Source: Kitasatospora fiedleri (GTDB lineage: Bacteria > Actinomycetota > Actinomycetes > Streptomycetales > Streptomycetaceae). Taken from it: a stretch of 64,000 nucleotides of DNA. Location: the NCBI RefSeq assembly GCF_948472415.1, contig NZ_OX419519.1, positions 4,526,001 through 4,590,000 of the forward strand, in the 5' to 3' direction. This document shows, one piece after another, positions 1 to 8,587 of this stretch (within the stretch, counting starts at the first letter, position 1; each line of letters opens with the position of its first letter). The notes beneath the pieces were generated by a model. It was not told the DNA's origin. It did no database searches and saw only the letters and a list, made by a program, of their open reading frames with translations. Position numbers and translations under genes: made by a program.

Positions 1-1
1 C

Positions 2-2562
2 TCGGTCGCGCAGTACTTCCCCAGCGGCCGGTACCTGCTGGACGTGCTGGAGGGCGCCGTCGCGCTGGCCCGCAAGCCCGGCCGGATCTTCCTCGGCGAC
101 GTCCGCGACCTGGCCACCCTGGAGGAGTTCGCGCTCTCGGTCGAACTCTCCCGGGCCGACGACCGGATGCCGCTCGGCCGGCTGCGCCAGCAGATCGCCC
201 GCCGGCTCGCCGACGAGGACGAACTGGTCCTCGACCCGGCCTTCTTCCACGCCCTGCGGCTGCGCCTGCCGCAGATCAGCGGCATCGAGGTCCAGCTCAA
301 GCGCGGCACCGCCGACAACGAGATGACCCGCTACCGCTACGACGTGGTGCTGCACCTCGGCGGCAGCCGCCCCGCCCCCCGCCCGGCCGGACCCCGGGTC
401 GACTGGCGGCAGGAGGGCCTGGACGCCGCCGCGCTGGCCCGCCTGCTGGCCCGCAACCCGCGGGGCGCGGTGGTCACCGGCATCCCCAACGCCCGGGTCA
501 CCGGCGAGCGCACCGCGCTGCGGCTGCTGCACGACGCCGAACCCGGCTCCACCGTCGCCGACCTGCGCTCCGCGCTGCGCCGGGCCGGCGCCCCGGCGGG
601 CCTCGACCCGGAGACCGTCCACCGCCTCGGCGAGCAGGCCGGCTTCACCGTCCGGGCCGGACGGCTCGGCCCCGAGGGCGGCAGCGACTACGACGCGGTC
701 TTCCTCCCCGACACCGACACCGGCACCGGCACCGGCGCCGGCGTCGGCGCCGACACCGGGTGGGACGACCCCGTGCCGGAGGCCGCCGCCCCGGCGCTGC
801 CCGCCGGCGTCCCCGTCGACCCGCTGGCCCACGCCACCGAGCCGCTCACCGCCCGCCGCCGCGGCCGGATCGCGCCCCGGCTGCGCGCCTTCCTCGCCGC
901 CCGCGTCCCCGACCACATGCTGCCCGCCGCGTTCGTCGTGCTGGACCACCTGCCGCTCACCCCGAACGGCAAGGTCGACCGCGAGGCGCTGCCCGCCGTC
1001 GACCTGGTCCGCCCGGTGCTGCGCACCGAGTACACCGCCCCCGCCACCCCCACCGAGGAGCGGGTCGCCCGGGCCTGGGCCGCCGTCCTCGGCCTGCTCC
1101 GGGTCGGCGCCGACGACAACTTCTTCGAGCTCGGCGGCCACTCGCTGCTCGCCACCAAGCTGGTCTTCCGGCTGCGCACCGAGTTCGGCGTCGACCTGCC
1201 GCTGCGGGCGCTGTTCGAGCACCCGACGGTGGCCGGCACCGCCGCCGCCGTCGAGCGCTGCCTGAGCGGCGCGCAGGCCCTCCCGGGCACCGACGTCGAC
1301 CCGGCCGACCTGCTGCTGGCCGCCGACGTCACCGCCGCGGGCTACCGGGCGCACACCGGCCCGCTCGGCCGGGTGCTGCTCACCGGCGCCACCGGCTTCC
1401 TCGGCGCGTACCTGCTCGCCGAACTGGTCCGCTCCACCCCCGCCACCGTGGAGTGCCTGGTCCGGGCCGGCTCCGACCGGGAGGCCGGGCAGCGGCTGCG
1501 CACCGCCCTGGAGCGGTACGGCCTATGGACCCCGCAGCTCGCCGCCCGCACCGTCGCCCTGGCCGGCGACCTGGCCCGGCCCCGCCTCGGCCTCGACGAG
1601 GAGCGCTTCGCCCGGCTCGCCGCTCGCACCGACGCGGTCTTCCACAGCGGCGCGGCCGTCAACCTCACCTACCCGTACGAGGAGTTGAGGCCCGCCAACG
1701 TGACCGGCACCGAGGAGGTCCTGCGGCTCGCCGCCCGCTCCGGCCGGGCCGCCGTCCACCACGTCTCCACCATCGGGTCTTCGCCGGGAACGGCCCCGAC
1801 GGCCGGGTCGGCGAGCACACCCCGACCGGCCCGTCGGCCGAACTGCGGCAGGGCTACACCCGCTCCAAGTGGGTCGCCGAACAGCTGGTGCTGGAGGCCG
1901 CCCGGCGCGGCCTCGCCACCGCCCTCTACCGCCCCAGCCGGATCAGCGGCGCCACCACGACCGGCGCCTGCCAGTCCGACGACTTCCTGTGGCGGATCGT
2001 CAAGGGCTGCGTCCAGGCCGGGGCCGCGCCGCAGGGCGCCGACATCCCGCTCGACCTCGTCCCGGTCGACCACGTCGCCGCCGCGGTGGTCGCGCTCTCC
2101 CGGCCGGACGCGCCCGGCCCGGCCGCCGAGCCGCACCACCTGACCAGCCCGCACCACCTGACCAGCCCGCACCCGCTGCGCCTGGGCGACGTGTTCGACC
2201 ACCTGCGCGGGGCCGGCTACCCGCTGCGCCCGCTGCCCTTCGACGCCTGGGCCGCCGCGATCGCCGAGGACCCGGCCAACGCCGCCTACCCGCTGCTCGG
2301 CGTGGTCGGCGCGGACACCCTCGGCGACACCTCCGCCGTCCGCTTCGACTCCGCCCGCACCACCGAGCGGCTCGCCGAGCGGGGCGTGCACTGCCCGCCG
2401 GTCGCCGGCGCCCTGCTCGACACCCAGCTCGCCTGGTTCGTCCGCACCGGCTACCTGCCGGCCGCCCCCGCCACTCCTGACGCCCCCGCTGCCCCCGCTG
2501 TCGCTGCCCCCGCTGTCGCCACCCCCGCTGTCGCTGACGCCCTGACTGGAGACGCCCGATGA
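2..2562 (+). CDS. NRPS C-terminal part: methyltransferase-adenylation end, PCP, thioester reductase (partial, frameshifted)
   Basis: The 5' part lies outside the window. The first ~120 residues (VAQYFPSGRYLLDVLEG, then VQLKRG and YRYDVVLHL) match the methyltransferase that is embedded in some NRPS adenylation domains. The adenylation domain ends with the NGKVDR motif near nt 965-985. A carrier protein follows, with phosphopantetheine Ser in DNFFELGGHSLL (nt 1114-1150). The last part is a short-chain-dehydrogenase-like thioester reductase: NAD(P)H loop GATGFLG (nt 1387-1407), HVSTI, and YTRSK (nt 1855-1869), which releases the peptide as aldehyde or alcohol. After HVSTIG the reading frame moves by one base at the GGG run 1775-1777; the downstream frame resumes as FAGNGPDGR and continues to the stop at 2562. 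A single missing G explains it. The C-terminus has LTSPHH and Ala/Pro/Val repeats. The stop overlaps the next start (ATGA). Confidence 0.85.
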   Translation, partial: GRAVLPQRPVPAGRAGGRRRAGPQARPDLPRRRPRPGHPGGVRALGRTLPGRRPDAARPAAPADRPPARRRGRTGPRPGLLPRPAAAPAADQRHRGPAQARHRRQRDDPLPLRRGAAPRRQPPRPPPGRTPGRLAAGGPGRRRAGPPAGPQPAGRGGHRHPQRPGHRRAHRAAAAARRRTRLHRRRPALRAAPGRRPGGPRPGDRPPPRRAGRLHRPGRTARPRGRQRLRRGLPPRHRHRHRHRRRRRRRHRVGRPRAGGRRPGAARRRPRRPAGPRHRAAHRPPPRPDRAPAARLPRRPRPRPHAARRVRRAGPPAAHPERQGRPRGAARRRPGPPGAAHRVHRPRHPHRGAGRPGLGRRPRPAPGRRRRQLLRARRPLAARHQAGLPAAHRVRRRPAAAGAVRAPDGGRHRRRRRALPERRAGPPGHRRRPGRPAAGRRRHRRGLPGAHRPARPGAAHRRHRLPRRVPARRTGPLHPRHRGVPGPGRLRPGGRAAAAHRPGAVRPMDPAARRPHRRPGRRPGPAPPRPRRGALRPARRSHRRGLPQRRGRQPHLPVRGVEARQRDRHRGGPAARRPLRPGRRPPRLHHRVFAGNGPDGRVGEHTPTGPSAELRQGYTRSKWVAEQLVLEAARRGLATALYRPSRISGATTTGACQSDDFLWRIVKGCVQAGAAPQGADIPLDLVPVDHVAAAVVALSRPDAPGPAAEPHHLTSPHHLTSPHPLRLGDVFDHLRGAGYPLRPLPFDAWAAAIAEDPANAAYPLLGVVGADTLGDTSAVRFDSARTTERLAERGVHCPPVAGALLDTQLAWFVRTGYLPAAPATPDAPAAPAVAAPAVATPAVADALTGDAR

Positions 2563-3434
2563 CCACCACCGCCGCCCCGCAGCCGACCACCGCCCCGAAG
2601 CCGTCCGTCGCCGTCCCCGGCGAGTCCTCCTACACCGCCGACGTCCACCCCGACCTGGACTTCGAACTCGACCGGCTGCGCAACCAGGCCCTGCTCGTCT
2701 GGCCCAAGGAGGTCCGGCTGCTCCAGTACCTGGGCCTGCGCCCCGACACCGACCTGCTGGAGGTCGGCAGCGGCCCCGGCTTCGTCACCGGCCAGTTGCT
2801 CCGGGAGGTCCCGCAGGGCACCGTCACCGCCCTCGAACTCGACGCCGACCTGCTGGAACGCTCCAGGCACAACCTGCGCGGCGCCGACACCTCCCGGCTC
2901 ACCCTGGTGCCCGGCTCGATCCTGGACAGCGGCCTGCCCGCCGACTCGGCCGACCTGGCGCTGGTCCGGATGGTGCTCCAGCACCTGCCGCAGCCGGAGG
3001 CCGCCCTGGCCGAACTGCACCGGCTGGTCCGCCCCGGCGGCCGGGTCGTCGTCACCGACGTCGACGACCACGTCTGGGGCGTCCTCGACCCGGCGCTGCC
3101 CAAGCTCCAGCCGATCCTGGACCGCCGCAACGAGCTCCAGGCGGTGCGCGGCGGCAACCGGCTGATCGGCCGCCGCCTGGGCCGGCTGCTGAAGGCCGCC
3201 GGCTTCACCGACATCACCGTCGACGCCATCGCGGTCTCCAGCGACGAACTCGGCCTGGACGCCCTGCTCCCGCAGATCGACATCGCCCCGCGGCTGGCCC
3301 TGCTGCTCCAGGAGGGCATCGTCACCGAGCAGGAGATGGCCGAACTGCTGGCCGAGCGCGAGGAGTTCCTGGCCCACCCGGACCCGGCCGTCCTGCTCAC
3401 CATGTTCGTGGTCTCCGGCCGCAAGCAGGGCTGA
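2559..3434 (+). CDS. class I SAM-dependent methyltransferase
   Basis: A 291-residue protein with the class I methyltransferase fold. Motif I LEVGSGPGF is at about residues 67-75, the acidic ribose-binding motif II (TALELDADLL) follows, and LVRMVLQHLPQPEAAL is the usual post-motif segment before the RPGGRVVVTDVD strand. The start overlaps the NRPS stop (ATGA), so the two are translationally coupled and this enzyme most likely methylates the NRPS product or a precursor. The target atom (O, N or C) cannot be read from the sequence. A Thr/Ala/Pro-rich N-terminal extension of about 25 residues precedes the domain. Confidence 0.85.
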   Translation: MTTTAAPQPTTAPKPSVAVPGESSYTADVHPDLDFELDRLRNQALLVWPKEVRLLQYLGLRPDTDLLEVGSGPGFVTGQLLREVPQGTVTALELDADLLERSRHNLRGADTSRLTLVPGSILDSGLPADSADLALVRMVLQHLPQPEAALAELHRLVRPGGRVVVTDVDDHVWGVLDPALPKLQPILDRRNELQAVRGGNRLIGRRLGRLLKAAGFTDITVDAIAVSSDELGLDALLPQIDIAPRLALLLQEGIVTEQEMAELLAEREEFLAHPDPAVLLTMFVVSGRKQG

Positions 3435-3483
3435 CCCCCCCGCCCCGGCAGCCCCAGCCCTCAGCCCCGATCGGAGTGAACCG

Positions 3484-5235
3484 ATGACCACCGCGACCCG
3501 CCCCGGGCCGGACGTCCTGGGCGACACCCGGACCGCCCCCACCACCCTGTCCACCATGCTGCGCCGGCTCGCCGAGCACCGGCCGGAGGACACCGCGCAC
3601 GTCTTCCTCCAGCACGGCGAACGGCCCGACGCTCCGCTGACCCACCGCCGGTACGACCGGGCCGCCCGCCGGGTGGCCGCCGCCGTCCGGCGCACCGGGG
3701 AGACGGCCGCGGTGCTGCTCTTCCCGGCCGGACCGGACTTCCCCACCGCCTTCCTCGGCTGCACCTACACCGCGGTGGCCGGCGCCCCCGTCCAGGTGCC
3801 GACCCGGCCGCGCGGCGTCGAACGGGTCCGCCGGATCGCCGACGACGCCGGGACGTCCCTGGTGCTGACCACCGCCGCCACCCGGGACGAGGTGCTCGCC
3901 CGCTTCGGCGCGCTCCCCGAACTCGACGGCCTGCACTGGCTGGCCGTCGACGAACTCGCCGAGGACCTCGGCGCGGACTGGGAGTACACCGACCCGGGCC
4001 TGGAGACCACCGCCCTGCTCCAGTACACCTCCGGCTCCACCGGCCACCCCAAGGGCGTCGCGGTCAGCCACCGCAACTTCTGGCACCAGGCGGTCGAACT
4101 CGACCGGACCTGGCCGGTCGGCCCCGACGGGCGGATCGTCTCCTGGCTGCCCAGCTTCCACGACATGGGCCTGCTGTTCGGCGTGGTGCTGCCGCTGTGG
4201 TCCGGGGCACCCGTCTACCAGATGGCCCCCGAAGCCTTCATCCGCCGCCCCGGCCGCTGGCTGGAGGCGCTCAGCACCTACCGCGGCACCCACGCCGCCG
4301 CCCCCAACTTCGCCTACGAGCTGTGCCGTCCGCTGGCCGGCACCCCCGCCGCCGACGGCCTCGACCTGTCCGCCTGGCGGGCGGCCGTGTGCGGCGCCGA
4401 ACCGGTGCGCTGGGCCACCGCCCGCGGCTTCCAGCAGGACTTCGCCCGCTACGGCCTCGCCCCGGAGGCCATCAGCCCCGGCTACGGCCTGGCCGAGAAC
4501 ACGCTCAAGGTCTCCGGCAGCCCGGCCGGCCGCGCCCCCCGCGTCACCTGGCTGAGCGCCGGGGCGCTGCGCCGCGGGCACGCCGAACCGGTCACCGAGC
4601 AGACCCCCGGCGCGGTGCCGGTGGTCGGCTGCGGCCCCGTCGCCGAGGACTCCGAGGTGCGGATCGTCGACCCCGTCGGTCGCGTCCCGCTGCCCGAGGG
4701 CGGCATCGGCGAGATCTGGGTGCGGGGCCCCTCGGTCGCCAAGGGCTACCACCGCAAGCCCGCCCTCAACCGGGAGGTCTTCCAGGCCCGGCTGGCCGGC
4801 GCCCCCGAGGCCGGCCCCTTCCTGCGCACCGGCGACCTCGGCTTCCTGCTGGACGGCGAACTCCACCCGACCGGCCGGGTCAAGGACCTGATCGTCATCG
4901 GCGGCGGCAACCACTACCCCCAGGACATCGAGCAGACCGTCGAACACACCCACCCCGGCCTGCACACCAACGCCGCCGCCGCCTTCGCCGTCGACCACCC
5001 CGCGGGCGAACAGCTCGTCGTCGTGGTCGAGGCCGACGGCCGGGTCCTGCGCGACACCACCGCCGTCGACCTGGCCGACGCGATCCGCACCGCGATCGGC
5101 CTGGAACACCAGCTGACGGCCGCCGAGGTCGTCCCGATCCGCCGCGGCAGCCTCCCGCGCACCACCAGCGGCAAGGTCCAGCGCGCCGCCTGCCGCCAGG
5201 CGTACCTGGACGGCACCCTCACCCGCCTCGCCTGA
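3484..5235 (+). CDS. fatty acyl-AMP ligase (FAAL) / AMP-dependent acyl ligase
   Basis: A 583-residue adenylate-forming enzyme. The P-loop TSGSTGHPKG is at about residue 182, the aromatic-A5 motif YGLAENTLKVSG near 334 is typical of FAALs, RTGDLGF is near 450, and the C-terminal lysine motif SGKVQRAA is near the end. The wording around GRVKDLIVIGGGNHYPQDIE also fits FAALs, which activate fatty acids as acyl-AMP and load them onto a carrier protein without CoA. Next to an NRPS with reductive release it probably starts a lipopeptide. A Shine-Dalgarno GGAGTG lies 8 bases before the ATG. An acyl-CoA synthetase of the same superfamily is the main alternative; no separate acyl carrier protein gene is visible here. 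Confidence 0.85.
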   Translation: MTTATRPGPDVLGDTRTAPTTLSTMLRRLAEHRPEDTAHVFLQHGERPDAPLTHRRYDRAARRVAAAVRRTGETAAVLLFPAGPDFPTAFLGCTYTAVAGAPVQVPTRPRGVERVRRIADDAGTSLVLTTAATRDEVLARFGALPELDGLHWLAVDELAEDLGADWEYTDPGLETTALLQYTSGSTGHPKGVAVSHRNFWHQAVELDRTWPVGPDGRIVSWLPSFHDMGLLFGVVLPLWSGAPVYQMAPEAFIRRPGRWLEALSTYRGTHAAAPNFAYELCRPLAGTPAADGLDLSAWRAAVCGAEPVRWATARGFQQDFARYGLAPEAISPGYGLAENTLKVSGSPAGRAPRVTWLSAGALRRGHAEPVTEQTPGAVPVVGCGPVAEDSEVRIVDPVGRVPLPEGGIGEIWVRGPSVAKGYHRKPALNREVFQARLAGAPEAGPFLRTGDLGFLLDGELHPTGRVKDLIVIGGGNHYPQDIEQTVEHTHPGLHTNAAAAFAVDHPAGEQLVVVVEADGRVLRDTTAVDLADAIRTAIGLEHQLTAAEVVPIRRGSLPRTTSGKVQRAACRQAYLDGTLTRLA

Positions 5236-5445
5236 CCGCCCCCTCCTCCTTCCCCCCTCCTCCTTCCCTCTCGAATCCTTCCCCTCGAACCGACCGGAGC
5301 CCCCGCCCTCTCGTTCGCGAACCGGACGATCGCGCAGATCGAGCTGCTCACGGGGACCGAGCAGGACCGCCACTGACGCCCGCTCACCCCGCTCACCCCG
5401 CCCGCCCGGCACCCCCGTCCCCGTCCCCGAACCGGGAGTGCCGGG
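5236..5445. other. intergenic end of NRPS cluster; possible short gene remnant at about 5311-5376
   Basis: The 210 bases between the FAAL and the convergent oxidoreductase contain no complete gene. In one frame (5311-5376, stop TGA 5374-5376) the codons give a natural-looking C-terminal tail reading FANRTIAQIELLTGTEQDRH, without a start or an upstream domain. It may be a decayed gene end, but similarity cannot be tested here. Confidence 0.25.
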
Positions 5446-6411
5446 CTACGGCGTCAGCACGATCCGGCCGAAGACCTCGCCCGCGTCCATCTTCCGGTGC
5501 GCCGCCACGGCTTCGCCCAGCGGCAGCAGCTCGTGCACCACCGCCTCGATCTCGCCGCGGACGGCCGCGGCGAACAACTCGCCTCGCACGGAGCTCAGTT
5601 CGGCCGCAGGGACGGTGGCCGCGCTGAAGGCGGCGAAGGACAGCGACTTCCGGAACGCCGCCATGATCCTCGTGCCGAAGTCCGCGGGCGGCTGACCCGC
5701 GACGGCCCCCAGGGCCACCAGGCGGCCGTTCGGGTCGAGCCGGTCGAGGAAGGACGGCAGGTCCGCCCCGGCCACCACGTCGAGGATGACGTCGTAGCCC
5801 GCGGGAGCCGTCCGCCCGCCGTCGCCGGTGCGGTCCAGCACGTGGGTCGCGCCGAGGCGGCGCAGCCGCGCGCCGCGTTCGGCGGACGAGGTGGTGACCG
5901 CCACGGCGGCGGCACCGGCGCGGGCGGCGAGTTGCACGGCCATGATCCCGATGCCGCCGGCCGCGCCGCGGACCAGGACCGTCTCGCCGGGGACGAAACG
6001 GGCGTGGCGGAGCCCGAAGTGGGCCACCGCGCCGGAGCCGCCGAGTGTCACCGCCGCCGCGGCGGACAGGCCGTCGGGCAGCGGGACGACCTGCTCGACC
6101 GGCACCACGGCCTGTTCGGCGTACCCGCCGCCGGTGCCGGTGGGGCCCCACACCCGCCGGCCGATCCACGCCGCGTCGACGCCGTCGCCGACCGCGGTCA
6201 CGGTGCCCGCCACCTCGCCGCCCGGGACGTGGCCCGCCCGGAAGCCGTACGCGGCCAGCGCCCCGCTCCGGACGACGGTGTCGACGCCGCCGACGCCCAC
6301 CGCCTCGGTGGCCACCAGGACCTGCCCGGCCGCCGGCGCGGGCACCGGCAGGTCCACGACGGCCAGGCCGTCCGGGCCGCCGAAACTCCGGATCGAGATC
6401 GCTTTCACCAT
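5446..6411 (-). CDS. NADP-dependent quinone oxidoreductase-like MDR protein
   Basis: A 321-residue medium-chain dehydrogenase/reductase. The GroES-like N-terminal domain (GHVPGGEVAG near residues 60-69) and the Rossmann nucleotide motif GAAGGIG (149-155) are clear. The catalytic-zinc cysteines of classical alcohol dehydrogenases are absent, so it belongs with the zinc-independent quinone oxidoreductase/enoyl reductase group. It is divergent from a TetR regulator 95 bases away, which probably controls it. The substrate is unknown; a detoxification role for quinones or enones is the usual assumption for this pairing. Confidence 0.85.
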   Translation of the reverse strand: MVKAISIRSFGGPDGLAVVDLPVPAPAAGQVLVATEAVGVGGVDTVVRSGALAAYGFRAGHVPGGEVAGTVTAVGDGVDAAWIGRRVWGPTGTGGGYAEQAVVPVEQVVPLPDGLSAAAAVTLGGSGAVAHFGLRHARFVPGETVLVRGAAGGIGIMAVQLAARAGAAAVAVTTSSAERGARLRRLGATHVLDRTGDGGRTAPAGYDVILDVVAGADLPSFLDRLDPNGRLVALGAVAGQPPADFGTRIMAAFRKSLSFAAFSAATVPAAELSSVRGELFAAAVRGEIEAVVHELLPLGEAVAAHRKMDAGEVFGRIVLTP

Positions 6412-6460
6412 GGCCTCCAGGTCTCCGGGTCGGTCGAGCGTGCGAGCCGCTCGCCACGTC

Positions 6461-6488
6461 CCGGACGGTAACGGACGCCCCCGTCCGG
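6461..6488. promoter_or_regulatory. candidate TetR operator
   Basis: Inverted arms CCGGACG (6461-6467) and CGTCCGG (6482-6488) lie in the 95-base divergent interval between the oxidoreductase and tetR-type gene starts. Position suggests autoregulation, but GC-rich chance symmetry is possible. Confidence 0.3.
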
Positions 6489-6506
6489 CTGGCTAAAGTG
6501 AGAGCG

Positions 6507-7145
6507 GTGACCGACCGTCTGCCTCAGGTCCGGCGCTCCGACGCGCTGGACAACCGCGCCCGCATCCTCGACGCCGCCCGCACGCTGTTCTCCACCGACG
6601 GCCTGGACGTGCCGATGCGGGAGGTCGCCCGCCGCGCCTCGGTGGGACCCGCCACCCTGTACCGGCACTTCCCGACCAAGCGGACGCTGCTCGCCGAGAC
6701 CTTCGCCGACCAACTGCACGCCTGCCGCGCCATCGTCGACGAGGGGTGCGCCGACCCCGACCCGTGGCGCGGCCTGTGCCGGGTGATCGAGCGGATCTGC
6801 GAACTGCACGCCCGCGACCGGGGTTTCACCGAAGCCTTCCTCTCCGGCTACCCGGAGGTGGCGGACGCCGCCGCGGGCCGCGCCCACACGGTGAAGGCGG
6901 TCGCCGGACTGGCCCGGCGGGCGAAGCAGGCCGGACGCCTGCGCCCCGACTTCGTCCTGGACGACCTGATCCTCGTCCTCATGGCCAACAAGGGCATCCA
7001 CGCGGCCTCGACCACCGCCCGGGTCAGAGCCTCCCGCCGCTTCGCCGCGCTGGCCGTCCAGGCCCTCGAAGCCTGCCCGCGCCACGCCCCCCTGCCACCG
7101 CCGGCCCGACTGGCGCCCGCACCGCCCCCCGACCCGTCGCCCTAG
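6507..7145 (+). CDS. TetR/AcrR family transcriptional regulator
   Basis: The N-terminal helix-turn-helix is typical of TetR: RARILDAARTLF, then VARRASVGPATLYRHFPTKRTL. The ligand-binding half (about residues 70-185) is variable and gives no ligand. The GTG at 6507 gives a 212-residue protein starting MTDRLPQV; a GTG at 6498 is also in frame and neither has a strong ribosome site. The C-terminus is Pro/Ala-rich. It is divergent from the quinone oxidoreductase and is likely its repressor. Confidence 0.85.
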   Translation: MTDRLPQVRRSDALDNRARILDAARTLFSTDGLDVPMREVARRASVGPATLYRHFPTKRTLLAETFADQLHACRAIVDEGCADPDPWRGLCRVIERICELHARDRGFTEAFLSGYPEVADAAAGRAHTVKAVAGLARRAKQAGRLRPDFVLDDLILVLMANKGIHAASTTARVRASRRFAALAVQALEACPRHAPLPPPARLAPAPPPDPSP

Positions 7146-7391
7146 CGGGAGCACGCCCCCGCCAAGCACGAAACCCCGGGTCACACCCCCACGACGGCGG
7201 GAGCCCGGGTAGTTCACTCCGCCGCTCCACGCCGATCCGCTACGCTGTTCACGTCAGTGGCCAGGCCAGGCCGGATGTCCGCCCGGGAAACCGTCGCGCA
7301 CACCCGCAGACCCCCACCGACCAACGCGCCCGCACCCCGAGGCCGAAGTTCCGCCCGCCGGACCTTCGCCGAGGACCCTCCGCGGGCCCCC

Positions 7392-7464
7392 GCCTCAGTA
7401 GCTCAGGGGATAGAGCACGGCTCTCCTAAAGCCGGTGTCGCAGGTTCGAATCCTGCCTGGGGCA
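7392..7464 (+). tRNA. tRNA-Arg (anticodon CCU)
   Basis: The acceptor arms GCCTCAG (7392-7398) and CTGGGGC (7457-7463) pair with one G-U; the T arm GCAGG-TTCGAAT-CCTGC is perfect; the anticodon stem CGGCT/AGCCG carries the loop CTCCTAA, giving anticodon CCT for codon AGG. The discriminator is A7464 and CCA is not encoded. Confidence 0.95.
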
Positions 7465-7473
7465 CGAGCGTGA

Positions 7474-7512
7474 CCGCAGGCCCTCCGCCCACCCGGGTCG
7501 GGGGGCCTGCGG
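7474..7512 (+). terminator. hairpin terminator after tRNA-Arg
   Basis: CCGCAGGCCC (7474-7483) pairs perfectly with GGGCCTGCGG (7503-7512), starting ten bases after the tRNA. There is no U-tract, as is common in streptomycetes. It may also serve the convergent LysR gene. Confidence 0.7.
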
Positions 7513-7557
7513 CGTTCTCCGCGGCCGGTTGCCGGGCTCGGTGTCCGGGCGGGGCCG

Positions 7558-8472
7558 TCACGGTTCGGTGGGTGGGGTGAACAGGGCGCGGATGGTGGTG
7601 GTGGCCAGGTCGCGGAGCCAGGTATGGGCGCGGTCGTCGTCGTGGCGCTGGTGCCAGCGGAGGTGGAGGGGCGCGCCGGGGAGGGGGAGCGGTGGGGGCA
7701 GGGTGGTGAGGCCGAGCCGTTCCCGGGTGGTGCGGGTGACCGCGTCGGGGAGGGTGACGACCAGGTCGGTGTCGCGGGCGAGTTGCAGGGCGAAGGCGGT
7801 GGTGGGGCCGGCGGCGACGACGTGGCGGGTGAGGCCGTGGGTGGCGAGGGCGTCGTCGATCGGGTCGTGCAGGCTGCCGCGGCGCGACACGGTGAGGTGT
7901 TCGGCGGACGCGTAGCGCTCGATGCTCAGCGGTTCCTCGGTGAGCGGGTGGCCCGGCCGGACGGCGACGACCAACCGGTCGGTGCCGACCAGGCGGTGGC
8001 GGATGTCGGGGAGGGCCGGGGCGCCGGAGCTCGATTCGAGGTCGACCTCACCCCGGCGCAACTCGGCGTCGTCCGTACCTGGTTCGGCCGGGAGGCGCAG
8101 TCGGACGCCGGGGGCCTGGCGGTGGACGGCGGTGATCAGGGCGGTGCCGCAGGCGGCGGTCAGGGCGTCGTGCCAGCGCAGGGTGAACACCCGGTCCAGG
8201 GCGGCGAGATCGAGTTCCTGCTGCGCGGAGAGCAGGTGGTGGGCCTGCTGCACGAGGACGTGGACCTGGGCGCGCATGGCCAGCGCGCGGGTGGTGGGGA
8301 CCATGCTGCGGCCGGTGCGGACCAGGATCTGGTCACCGGTCGCCTTGCGGATGCGGCCCAGGGAGCGGCTCATCGCGGGCGCGGTGACGTGCAGGCGGGC
8401 CGCGGCGCCGGCGACGCTGCCCTCCTCCAGCAGTGCGTCGAGGGCGGTGAGCAGGTTCAAGTCCAGTTGCAT
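7558..8472 (-). CDS. LysR family transcriptional regulator
   Basis: A 304-residue LysR protein. The N-terminal winged helix reads LNLLTALDALLEEGSVAGAAARLHVTAPAMSRSLGRIR in segments typical of the family, followed by the periplasmic-binding-like effector domain. The ATG at 8472 gives MQLDLNLL, the usual LysR start; a longer open frame upstream is non-coding. The gene is divergent from the phosphatase-like and reductase-like pair at 8588-10088, with a 115-base interval containing TTGTTGTTAAC, so it most likely regulates that pair. Confidence 0.9.
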   Translation of the reverse strand: MQLDLNLLTALDALLEEGSVAGAAARLHVTAPAMSRSLGRIRKATGDQILVRTGRSMVPTTRALAMRAQVHVLVQQAHHLLSAQQELDLAALDRVFTLRWHDALTAACGTALITAVHRQAPGVRLRLPAEPGTDDAELRRGEVDLESSSGAPALPDIRHRLVGTDRLVVAVRPGHPLTEEPLSIERYASAEHLTVSRRGSLHDPIDDALATHGLTRHVVAAGPTTAFALQLARDTDLVVTLPDAVTRTTRERLGLTTLPPPLPLPGAPLHLRWHQRHDDDRAHTWLRDLATTTIRALFTPPTEP

Positions 8473-8587
8473 GGCGGTAACTCTACGAGTGAACATCATG
8501 CACTTGTTGTTAACGGTCGGGGACCCTACCGTCGAAGTGCGGGCGCGGAACGAGCCGCCCGCCCACCTCGACCCCAGGGAGACCGCC

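Noticed and set aside
7392..7464. tRNA-Arg as integration site of a mobile element
   Set aside because: No integrase and no repeated tRNA 3' end is seen within the window.
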